Below are positions 49,101 through 61,200 of a stretch of 64,000 bases of DNA, one piece after another. How positions within the stretch are numbered: position 1 is the stretch's first letter; every line of letters starts with the position of its first letter. This DNA is from Styela clava (Eukaryota; Chordata; Ascidiacea; Stolidobranchia; Styelidae), in the NCBI RefSeq assembly GCF_964204865.1, contig NC_135256.1, positions 18,753,703 to 18,817,702 of the forward strand. Reading direction: 5' to 3'. The position numbers were made by a program, and so were the translations under genes. The notes beneath the pieces are model-generated. The model ran no database searches. It saw only the letters and a list, made by a program, of their open reading frames with translations, and was not told the origin of the DNA.

Positions 49101-50632
49101 TATTCATCTAGATAAGGGATGTGCAAAATATTTTGTCGATGGGCCATAATAACCAACCAGAAGTGTAGCAGAGCCACACAAAAAATTTAGTAATTTCAAT
49201 TCGGGAAAGGCAAGAGAATAGGATGCGGCTGTTGCTTAGCCTTGCAGTATTGAAGACACATGGCAAAAAGATAGAAGATTTAACGCAGCAACAATAGCAA
49301 AGAACAATATGTATGCCTATTTTACCCATGTGAGCGAATTTTTGAACATAAACTGTCAGATTAGGATTTATGCTTGGTGGGTAAATATCAGAGTGTTGAC
49401 AAGGGCCACAGTAAATGGATTGGTGGATCGGGTTATGGCCCATGGGCCCTGTTGCACACCCCTTATCTAGATGACACTGACTTAAGATACAGAGATTTGC
49501 AGATGATCATCAAAACAATGTTTCCATGAGTATAAATGGTCAAAATTGAGAGAGACTGGACATTATCGCATCCATTAAATCCAAACAAATAGACCTTTTT
49601 ATGGTATTTACCATATGAGAATCAAGTAATACAAAATGGAAACTTTAATTTGAACAGAATTAAGAATCAAGGCTGTTTAAAGAGAATATCTGAATAAATA
49701 TCGAAAATAGGACACTTTCTCATTACAATCCAATATGGACTATATGTGAGACACTACAATAATATTATTAAGTCGTCTTATCAAGTTTTGCTTTTTTAGG
49801 ATTGATATGAAATCTTATCACAGTTGAATCAATTAGGCTACTCAAAAAGCTTATTAATCACATTACTCAAGTGGAATAATGTGCAAGTTTATGATTATTC
49901 AAAATTTTAAAAAGTAGTTAAGCATTGCTAAATACTAAAAAAACAATGGAGGAAAGTAAATTTGGAAGCAAATTTGCATCATATTTGCTACTGCCTCTTC
50001 TATTTAGTACACTATTCAAAATTTGAGATACAAATTGGACAGGCCTACTTGCCTCAGAGCCAAATTGCCCACCAGATTTTAATATAATACATTTTAGCTT
50101 GAAAGGAAATCGGTCAATAGAACACCACAGTCATCAATTTCCTGATATAGCAGTGTGTTACTAAATATCATGCAGAAATTGCACTTTGATAATACAGTAA
50201 CAATAAAATAATAAAGTTCAATAGTATCCGTATCATATGGCACATTGATAACTACCATACTATATGGCTCAAGGTGTGGCAGAACATACTTGGAACATAG
50301 TTTTTGATGTTATTAATTACAATACTATTAACATATATCGGGTATCACCCTTCAACGGAAAACTATCAAACTGTAGCTGACTTGATACACAATTAGACAA
50401 AACGGCAAGATATTCACAGAAATAAGTGTTATATATGAGGTCGTACAGTAAATAACAAAACATACCTATTCAGTTTATTGGCGAGTTCGGGGAGCGCAGC
50501 ATCAACTTCCGATTTGTCGCCTTCATTTGTTTGATAACCTTTCACAACTACGTTCTCTGTAGGTGCTGGCTCTTCACCTTCATTTATTTTATTCCGACGG
50601 TTTAAAATATTGGATAATTCTGAATCAGCCAT
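46163..50632 (-). CDS. EFHD: EF-hand domain-containing protein D1/D2 (swiprosin), 234 aa, 5 exons
   Basis: Exons on the minus strand: 50,466-50,632; 48,849-48,974; 48,122-48,269; 47,044-47,175; 46,163-46,294. They total 705 nt and all junctions are GT-AG in phase. The start MADSELSNILNRRNKINEGE resembles the vertebrate EFHD2 N-terminus. Two EF-hand loops are visible: residues 100-111 (DTGRDGFIDLME) and 136-147 (DEDYDSKMSFRE). They are joined by EKLDAPQTHLGLKAMIKEV, which is almost unchanged in vertebrates. A C-terminal charged coiled coil (FEEEIKKEQEERRQEAELKK) follows GAKNFFEAKV. Vertebrate EFHD proteins have 239-240 residues. Known members bind calcium and F-actin; EFHD1 is linked to mitochondria. 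The sequence does not separate D1 from D2, and one pre-duplication gene is likely. Confidence 0.96.
49114..49464. mobile_element. hAT-like MITE, 351 bp, in EFHD intron 1
   Basis: Ends aagggatgtgcaa and ttgcacacccctt. The 8-bp duplication atctagat, a perfect palindrome, is at 49,106-49,113 and 49,465-49,472. Inner gatgggccat/atggcccatgggcc motifs also invert. The 111-codon frame over it is accidental. Confidence 0.85.
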
Positions 50633-53600
50633 GTCGTCAGACCTTTGTGCGTATAGTTATTACGACAATAAAATTATAAATTTTAAAGTTATACAGAGTC
50701 CGTAGTCCAAAAGCCAATATAAGACAATCTAAACAACAAGTTAATTAAATTTGGTCAAAAATATTCAACATCAAAATACTGTACTACTAAAATAACTACT
50801 GAAATATTGAAAAATAAGCATATATCTAACTACAATGCTAGGGGTCTCGTGTAGTTCCGTACCCCAAGTACTTATAATGGGCAATAACGATTTTTGCACA
50901 TGTCAATCCTAACCCCTACTTGACCCAATGCTAGCAGTATTACTCGACGGCGCGCCTTCCTGAAATCGACAAAAATGATCTTTGCCCAAGCGGATCCGAT
51001 TACAACCCATTTTACATGTGCAAATACGGAATGCGACATATGCTCACTCTCGAACCTAATCACTCCCACGCTACTTTCTCCCAATTTGAAAACGTTTTAA
51101 GCGAAGCAAATATCAGACAGTATCGAGAAATTCGAAAAAAATCGTCGTTGGCGAAGGACAGTCGGACGGTAAAAGTCGTCTCTGGCAAGTTACTTGTCGC
51201 GATATGTGACTCGTTTGTTATCATTTACAAATTAAAGTTACGTCGACTTACGTTCGTGCATGCGTACGAACAGCGCAAATACTGTAAGCTTTCCATTTAA
51301 ACTGTCAAATGTGACTGTAGTCGCATAGGATTGATGTGCTCATTCGAAATCCCTACATGCGCCCTAAATTATACAGCGGTTATGTGGATAGTCCCGTGCG
51401 AATAAACATACACGGCCTCGCTAATTCCTAACTAATACAGATTAACCATTTGTTTACTTCAACGTTAAGCTATTATCGGCGAATGTCTCTTATCTATTTT
51501 CAATCTTTTCGTGTACTCTGTAACAACTTCTAATTAGAGCGCCAAATTATTTCCTGATCGGAGGAAATAATACCTAATTTCAAAGGCGATATTACCCTTT
51601 TAATACGAAACAGAAGCAATATCAAACACAGATAAAGTGTCTTAAAGAGTACGTGTTTTAAACTCGTATTCGTCTTTTTGAGCTTAAAATGCCTTGATGG
51701 TATACATATATTGCTTGCCAATACAACAACCAGTCGTATATACGAAACAGGTTGCCTATTGCGCTGTTATTTATGTGTCAGATAACCGTAAGCATACCGC
51801 CTACTGAGTGTTTACTTTCGTGATACGTGAATGACGCGATAACCGGAAAAGGCCAAAAAATGTGTACAAACTAGCCCATATAACCTTACTGCGTCATGTA
51901 ACAGAACAATCGATGTTCTAGTATTTTTGTGAAATAACTTATTTCATCTTCCAATAATACGGCCATGCGCCAACAACGTTAGCAGAATTTATTCTTTCTA
52001 CGTACGTAAAAGATCATAAAAATATTAAACTCAAAGTAAATGAAATGTACATATATAACAAAAATTGACGAGATAACTTCAGCGCGAAATAATCGTATGC
52101 TTCTGAATATTCCTGCAAGAAATATTTCGGCTTTCACACTTCTATATACCTTTTTTTTTAATTCTAAAAACATTCAGCATGGTATTATATATACTAAACG
52201 TGTCTTCCTTACTTTTGACTTAACTGAATACTACTGAACTTTACTTTCCGGCGCTCAATACACGCGAAAATTTTACTGATTGCATTTCATCTGCTACCTC
52301 GAAGCTACTCGGGGCGGATATGTCAATATTTTCGACAATTTGAAGTAACTAATAATTAACAGAAGAGGGCCGTGCGTAGCTATTTAATCAGAATACAGTG
52401 AAAAAGTTTTAAATTTCTTCAAAGATTTGCTATTTACTCGCTATTCGCGGACAGACAATAAGCTATTTTACAATGTCAGCTCACACAGGGCTGACGTGAC
52501 TTTATTCCATTTCTCACTGACTGCCGGACCGCGGGCACTAGACAGATACAACCATGGCGCTTACTCTACACACAAACGCAACCAAACAGCCAAGCGAATG
52601 GTTGGTTTAGAAGTTGCGGCGTGATTGTGAGATCAATTTTTAATAACGTGCGGTGTCATAGCTATTGGCAGAGTATTAGTGGTATTGCGTAATGCGAACG
52701 GTATGCCGTCATGATAAACGCCGTGTGGGCTTTTCCGTATATTATACTGATGTCTAATTTTGGCTGTAGAGTGACTTCCAACTGTTCTGCTTGGTTGGTC
52801 GCCCACGAAACACATTCAGATACAATCTCAGATGATTTACCAGAGCTTTCTTGAAACATTTGATATCCAAAAGCTTTTAACTGTCTTGCGGTTGAAATAT
52901 TTGTATACAGAAAAAACAGCTTAACCACCTCACCAATTAAGGCAATTATACATGGAGTAAAGTAACAGGTAATGCGACTTCACTCTAAATAAATATTCTT
53001 TCCATATAGTCTTACTAATTGGAGGCTGCCCGGTACGTTTAAAGTGGGTCCCCGCGAGACTGTCAACGCTACATTAAGATATGATAATGAAAGTAAACGA
53101 AACCATAGACAGGGTAAGTCGAAACTGAAGTCAGTTTCTATCAGAGACTGTGATGAGAATATCGATTCCCCTCACAGCCATCAATTGAAATGACAAAACA
53201 GCCCACGGCTACAATTAAAATTCCGGAAAAAATCAATTTTATTAATTAAGGATTTAAAAGTATCAAAACAGATGATCGATCTCGCCAGTGCTAAAGAGCA
53301 AAAGTCAAGGCGTCATTTGATAGTGTAAGATTATCTGCACATTAAATAACATGACACTCGCCATGAATTACAGTTTTATTTTTGTCAAATATCACGAATG
53401 TGAATAACTGAATAATAATTCTAAGATATAAACACCATAAAAGATTATTTCTCGGGCTTGTACCAAATCTGTTTTTAGATATAATTTCCCAACTTTTCAA
53501 TACGACCGACACCTTTATTCCGCGTTAGGTGATTGGTTAGTCATATTTTCGTTTTGAGCCTGCTTCTATTTATTTATTCCATTTTCACTATTGAGAAGAA

Positions 53601-54399
53601 AGCCTCACACAATTAGGTTGTAATTATTGCCGACGCAACATGCACGTGTCATTTGCCTTAGAAACGGAAACTCAACCTCAACACGTAATTTTTGTGGACG
53701 TTTGCTATCTCTCAAGAACGAGTACCTCAAATCCGTGTTTGTCTACAGATGAGTTCAAGTTGTAATTATTCTGCATCCTCTTCCACATTGTGGAACGAAC
53801 ACATAAAAATATTGAATCAAGTGTGGACTGTTGTTTCAAGTCAGTGTCCCAGAAATATACATTCCTGCAGCCTCAGGTCAGTAAACTAAAGGCAATATGG
53901 CTGGGTCGCGTGATTGTAATATGACGTCACAATAAACAAAAATGAGTGTATATGAGCAACACCCTTTGCCTGCTCGGAAGAAGTGGCTGGTTTAACTACA
54001 AACAGGTGGGAAAGATCGACGGAAAAAACTTCCCGCAGGCCGCACAAATTCCGCAAGTTGTCTCTGGCAGGGCTATAATCTGCACGACGATATATCATGA
54101 CAAAAGAGTTGGGCTTGAGGTTACAAATATTATTGTAGAGATTTTCTGTATTGTCCTTTATTATTTAATAAAGCATTCACCATAAAGCAGTTAGCGTGCA
54201 ACAAATACAAATGAATATTATAAAAAAGCATAAGAAAAGAAAATAGTCAAGAAAAGAGTATTATTATGGTGAGAACAATATACTGCGATCAACATGAAAC
54301 AATCAGCCGAAAAAAGTCTCTTGTGTGTACAGTTGAGTATGATCAACGAAGCACAAATTTTTTCGTACATCTGATTGGAATAAAGTCGTGTTTTTTTGG
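50633..54399. other. Intergenic, no gene recognised
   Basis: Upstream of EFHD and downstream of SSU72. It should hold the EFHD 5' UTR and promoter just above 50,632. Several 60-95-codon frames (e.g. 51,016-51,300; 52,662-52,928) overlap others on the opposite strand and have no recognisable motif or splice context. Confidence 0.45.
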
Positions 54400-54607
54400 G
54401 TACTCCCGTAGTGTGTGTACCCGGTTATTGGGGTTAGGCCATAATTTTACTCTGATTTTCCTTATTTTAGTTCTACTACGTGATCGGGGACTGTCTATGT
54501 GAGCCAAGTGATATACCCCTGTCCATAGGTTTCAGTCCATTTACACAACTTGAAGTAGGCGACAAAATTAGTTACCTCCATATTGGTACACACATTTCTG
54601 GAGCGCC
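54400..54607. mobile_element. MITE, gctccagaaatgtgtgtacc family, reverse orientation
   Basis: The left end gtactcccgtagtgtgtgta is the inverse of the right end ggtacacacatttctggagc. The body matches 38,992-39,211 in the opposite direction, including a complementary aactaaaataag tract. Confidence 0.75.
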
Positions 54608-55215
54608 GTTTGTTTGTCCGAGAGAATATTGGCAATATTTACAAGCACGGAGGGGGATTTAATTTACGAAAAGAAGCGAAATGAATGGTCGATTGGATGC
54701 CAATTTTATACCATTTAGAGCAGATTGTTTAGTAAATTTTATCGATCTTTATATTGGCAGAATTTCACACTTGATAATCAATACCCCATCGATAAAAGAT
54801 AAACAAATGATTTTGCCGTGTTTCAATGAATTTAGATTTCGACTTTCTCTTTCGAGTCGAAAAGTTCAAAAGTTCAAGTCTTAAATAACCCGAAATGTGA
54901 ATTAAATATAATTAGCAACAGAACAGTAGACCCTGCAGTTGATACAATTCAAAAATAGAACAAAACCCGTTAAACAATATTAAAAATAATCAGAAAACAT
55001 ACCGGAATTTTTTGATATTCCGGCCTTTTGTCATAATGAAAAACGGAAAACGCTTTTGCCGCTCCTCATGGTTCACAAAACTGTAAGTGTGCCAGATTTG
55101 ATAAAAATGAAAGTGTTCATTTCCTCGCTGACTTTTTTATAGTTTATCAATAATCACAGTTCGTAGGGTTGAATTCGCACTTGTTCACTTTATACCAATG
55201 TCCTGTTTTCGTTCG

Positions 55216-58200
55216 TTAATAAAACTGCACTGAATGCATAATACATCTATTCGTTTTTTCTTCAAATTCTTGTAATAATTCATCCATATCGTTATCGATA
55301 TCATCAGATGCTTCAATCTAAAATATAAATAAAACTTGAAATGAGTTTGTTATAAATCTCTACGTGACTTACGACAAAATAAAAAAAACTCATTTATCTG
55401 AGCTTTGGCTACCGATACTTGAATTACTAGAGATATATAAAAAAATACAAAATTACTAATAAATTTATAGTATTCCAAAAACGAAACTATGTTTAGGTAA
55501 TATCCCGATAACAACAGTCGTCAAATATTCTCAACAGTACAATAACCTAACTATATTGGGTTAAGCCCGATGTCTCATCCAATCTGGTGCCTACAGCGCC
55601 CCACTCATATTTCAAAATATCGTGTAGGATGTGCTGAATCGGGTCCTTACAGATCCCAATTATTTCAATGTAGACGTCACTTAGCTGCCGTTTGAACCAT
55701 ATTACGTTTGATAAATATTATCGGAAATAGATATAACGATCAAATAGGTTTGGTATGTGGTTTAATTACTGTTGATGGTGACATATATTATGTCTAGCTC
55801 ATTATCAGCTGACAATATAGATTGCTTTATATGGTTATGGTATCCAATGGTGCTTTATTATTATGAAAACCGTGTTTATGGACATAACGATGATAATATT
55901 TTGGTTGCGTGAAGTGTGTTTGATTATTCAATTGTAATATATCAACTTCATACGGAAGAATGCAAAAATCTATCAATTTAGCGCCGAAAAGAAACTTGGT
56001 TATATGATTTACAGCAATGAAATTAAAAAAAAAAGTATCACATAAATCCCATTTAAGTTTTATTTTTATAATTATAACGCAAATGCACCTGTCTGCGTCA
56101 GTTCAATGATATTATTGATGGTTCAGATCAAAATAGGTGTGAGCGATAAGTAACTTGAGGTCTCTGGTTTCATATTACATCGAATTTAGTAGACAATCTA
56201 ATTGGCTAGAGCTAGGCGATCGACGTTAATTAAAGCAGCACTGTGACAAACGACGGTAAAATATAATAACATTTTCCAGTAAGACGCAATAATATACATA
56301 CAAGTCGAAGTTACGACAGAAACAGCTGGACAGGAGCGAAAGGTAATACATTATATTTGATCAAGCGTATTACAGGTATAACCATGTGATGAGGTTGGTG
56401 AAATATCAAAACTTAAAAAGGAAACTTATTCTGAATAACACACCGCCGTGCAATATGACGTATTGCTGATAATTAGGCCTCGATGACAAATGAGAACTGA
56501 ATGAATCATAATATTGACGTCTTAATTATGATAAACGTATACGCAAAGCAATGTTATCGTAATAAATGATTTGCTAATAGGTTGCGTTAAAAGTGAAATT
56601 CGTCATTATATTGGCCACGTTCTATAATTTTGTTCATAATCCTACAAACGTAAACACGAATCCTACAGACACGAGTATATCTCGCCATCAGAATGTTCTA
56701 TATGTCGAGTTAGTTATTTTCTGAAAATACAGAAAAAAATAAGTGTTTTTCTAAACCACGCCTGAGTCAATCGGCTTTAGAAGCCCGGAGATCAGCGTAC
56801 ACAACTCGATTATCAGAGACTTTACAAATCTCACTCTATCTGGGCACCACTTTGTTTTCTGATGTGAGACATTAGGTTGAATCATTTTGGTCATATTGGA
56901 CTCTGCAGCAGAAACAGTTCTCATCCCAAACAGCAACAATCCACGTTTTTGAGTCCAATCGAATTTTACTTTTTCGTTTAATTTATGTCATCAAAACACC
57001 TCAGAAAACAGCGCCTCATCGCTATACCCATAAAAAACAATCCACAAGTCCACCTGGTGTCCAGTAATGAAATTCCCACCTTGAGCAAATTCCAGGCAAT
57101 ACGCAGTCCCCGTGGTAAACGAACAATAAGTATTAGAATATATATATGATTTATACCAGAAATTGCATGTATACTCATGAGAGACGACTGACTTACCTCA
57201 ACGGATGTATGGCGTACAATTTAGGAAGTCAACTCGTGTGTTGCTCACGAGGATGTAGGGTAGATTTTTTGCTGTGACAGTGTTGGCCAGTTCTATAACT
57301 TTACTTGAAAATATAATGGAGCATTTTTCTCAGATGCGTATTTAAGATTCTATTACAGAAACTCGTTGTGGTCGATCATCAAATGTGAATGTATATTTAT
57401 GTGGTTATGTGTAATGTTTAGGTATTTTGAATTTTGTGTGTTTTTTTATTTTGTGTTGGCATGTGATCATGACAAATTGTATTGCCTATTCTCGCACCAT
57501 ACGCATGGGGAAATGGCCACCTGCGACTAAATTTGATATACCCTCTCATATGATTTGAATCGAGTGCTCTCTCAGTTCTAATACAGTAGTTTATATTTAT
57601 GGAAATTTTATCTGAAGGTATTGACTCCATTTGGTTAGATACTGATACAGCAAATGTTTCAATGAAACAACACCGGTTTCGACCGGTACGAACCAGTTTC
57701 GCGAGTTCACAGACGACAAAGGCTCCTATTGTTGCTTCTTCATGATTGTCTTGAACGTCAAAATTAATGATGTGAACCGGTTCCATTGTCTCTTGCTCTC
57801 TGTTGTTAAAATCTGAAACGAGTGAACGGATATGGAATTGGTAATTAGTTTGTGGGTGTATCTTGTTTGGAAAGGTTCAAACACGAAGGGTCAAAATGGT
57901 ACATTGGCCGTACACGTACTTAAGTTTAAAAAAATCGAAAACAAAACGATGAAAGAGGCAAACCTTCCATAATTTGGTCGTAAACCCTCTCTTCAACAGA
58001 TACAACGACGTCAAACTTTCCATCAAAATCTTGGAATCTTTGCGGCGTTTCTTTGATTCGACGATTGCGATCCAACATATGAAGAACACCGTTTTGTGTG
58101 TATCTTTTTATAAGTATCAGTTAAGGAATTTCGAGAAAAAAAAGATGATAAAAATAATTCGATAAATAAAATGAGGGAAAAAATATTAACAGACAAATCG

Positions 58201-61200
58201 GACAAACAACAAAAAATTTCACGACACCAGAAAAAGCAAAGCGATAATGCGGGTTTTTGGTCACCACTCACGAGCGCCCCTCGGTAGACAATAACCAATA
58301 AATTGTATCCACATTTGAAAACCTCCATTACCAAACTGTAATAGAAATGAATCGCAGCTTCAGATTGCGTTACAGTGGGAAAATATTGAATGGATTAGTG
58401 TAACACGATTTTTGAAGCGAAACACGTAGCAGGCTGGGTGAATTCATATTTATACCAGTAAATAGTGACGGCAGAAATGTGGTCAAAGCGTGTAACATCA
58501 ATTCCTACCAAAACGCGCTCAACACATCTAATATGGTATCAAAACTAGATGCCGAAAGTCAAAGATTTTCAATGTCACAGTGGTCTATCATCCATACTTC
58601 TGCGGATACGACTCTCCAGTACAACGAGCGCCCACGTCTATCACATTTCAACATCCGCTAGATGGCGCATCAGTAGTGCGTCAAAAAATTACGTTAAACT
58701 TTTTGCTGGATTTTTCTTCACATTTACTGATCGAAAAGCCGACACAATACAAAACCTAAATAGCGACACAGTCTCAAGTCCATTGCCGGGCGTAGCAGGG
58801 CCATCCGCTCAGCCCTAACAATTGTTTGGGTGGAGTTCTCCACTCCGCTCCCATCATTAAACACCCGAAATACATAAAATACAAATACCTCCACGCAGGG
58901 AACTTGCATTGAAATATGACGTTTTCTATTTCAACATACCTAAAACACAATACCAGTTTATTTACAAAAACAAATTCCGCACGCTGACTTCAAGTTGCCT
59001 TGCCCATCCTGTAAATACAAAATTTAGAAGTTAAAATACGAAGTGGGACACTATATGTTAAGGTCACAAGAGATCAATTTTTCCTTGCTCTATGCTTTTT
59101 CGTGGATCCGTATGCATATATTGCGAAGATGCTAAAGCGAGATTCTGTTAGTGTGTGTGTGTTGGTGCAAAAAAATTGTCGAATCAAATACTTGGGTCGA
59201 TTAAGGATTTTACATATATGCCGGGAGATGAAAGACAACGAGGCCTACCTACACTTGATAGGCCAGTTTCGAAAATGGTAAAACAGTTTTTTGTCCAACA
59301 GCTAAGAGCCCAGCAATACTCTCGCACATATTAATCCCACACAAAATACCAAACAGCGAACTCATGCAGGATGAACAGCGGTTCGATGGGAATCGTATTC
59401 TAATACTCTCAGTTAGAAGTCGGAACTAAAGGCATTGATAACCAATCCCATTCATCGAACCATTCTGATTCCACAATTAGCTGATAAAACTTGCGCCTAA
59501 CTGTCATTGCTCAATTTTAGAAGCAATTTAACGCTTAATATGTCTGATTGGCACAATACACGATTTCATTAAAGGGCGAGGAGTTTGATAAGCCGCAGAA
59601 AATGAGCACCACGCTGCATTAACCAGAATAGGGTAAATCAAAGCGGTTTTGGTCGGAAACCCCACTCTTGGAAACCATTTTCAAACCTTAGAGAAAAAGT
59701 GGGATACAACCAGCCAATTAATTATTTGTCGCTCGTCGATACATTATTTGAATGACACTTCAATGCAATTCTGTGCCACATACTTGCCTGTGAGAGAGCA
59801 CTTTGTCGCTTGCGATTGCAGCGACCTAAGAATCGGAATTACACTGCTGCGCTGGGCTCGACTTAATCAGAGCAACAATTCGTCAAATATAACAATATTC
59901 CACCAGTCCTCGTAAGTTACGCAACCACAATGCACGACCCTAGTTGCACTTCTCAGCACAAAAAATTACAACCCAAATCACAGATTAAATTTGTATTATA
60001 CATAATCACTTGTTATGCAGTCGAATGTACTCAATTATTAGAATGACGTGGAAATCATCGCCAGAGAACATTTTAAAATATAGTCCATGCATTACCGTCG
60101 GATGTATTCAGGCGCGATGATAACTACCCCGACCAATCAATAAGATTTTCATATTTATCCCGGGGGATAGGAAAGCCGAGATTAGTTAGCCAGTTATTTG
60201 TTCCCGGTAGAATGGGCTGGATACACCAAAAAGGCACAACAAATAATTATTCATAATTCGCAAACCTGATAATCCTATTCTTGTACATGGAGGGTCCAAA
60301 ACAGTAAAGGGTGTGTATCAGGAATTCTTTACAAAACGTATGATCGAGTTGAAATCTGCAACAATCTTCAATCACGCTGACGTGTAACCAAACTCCGACC
60401 AACGAAAAAGCTAAACGATATCCTACATATAAAGTATTAGCCTGGTATTTTCAGCATGATGTATCCATCAACGGGCGCAAACTTATCCATCTCTCATGGG
60501 TGAGATGAAGGCACAGAAAAACAGATCCCATACAAGACTACCTTTGGCCCAAATAATAAGTATTCGAATGAGTGACATATGAAATAATTGTGCGCATGGA
60601 TGTTACGAGACTTGAAATGTATTGAAGTTACATCTTTGTATTACATTTTTTACTTTCATATACTGAGCAGTCTTTGAAACTTGTAAAAATGATCATATCC
60701 TTGCTATTAAATCTCTCCTACGACAAAGGGTTCCAATCTTCACTAATCATTAAGGAATAGCTCAGCAGATTTTCAGATAAACTTGAATATTAAGTTGCAC
60801 GAACATGATTATGAACGTCCCCAAAGACGACTCAAGATACAGATACACTTTTATCGTATTGACTATGTGTTTAAATTCTGATTATTTAGCCATATAAAAT
60901 AATCATGGTCATATATTTGGCCAATTTTCGCTCGTTTCCCATGCGGATAAAACTAAAGGTTAATTTTTAATTTAGTTTTAATCAGACGTTAGGACTACGA
61001 TCAAGGTTTTGGTTTTGGGAAATCAAAGATGGATAATGTGCTTTGAATGACTGGAAACCACGGTCTTACCACATATCCTAGTCAAAAATAACATTTTATT
61101 TACGAAGTATGATTCCGAGAAAGCGATGCTTGCAGTACGACCTATTCGGCTATTCCTCAATACAAATAACTCTGCCTCAATCATAAAAAAAGCGATTTCG

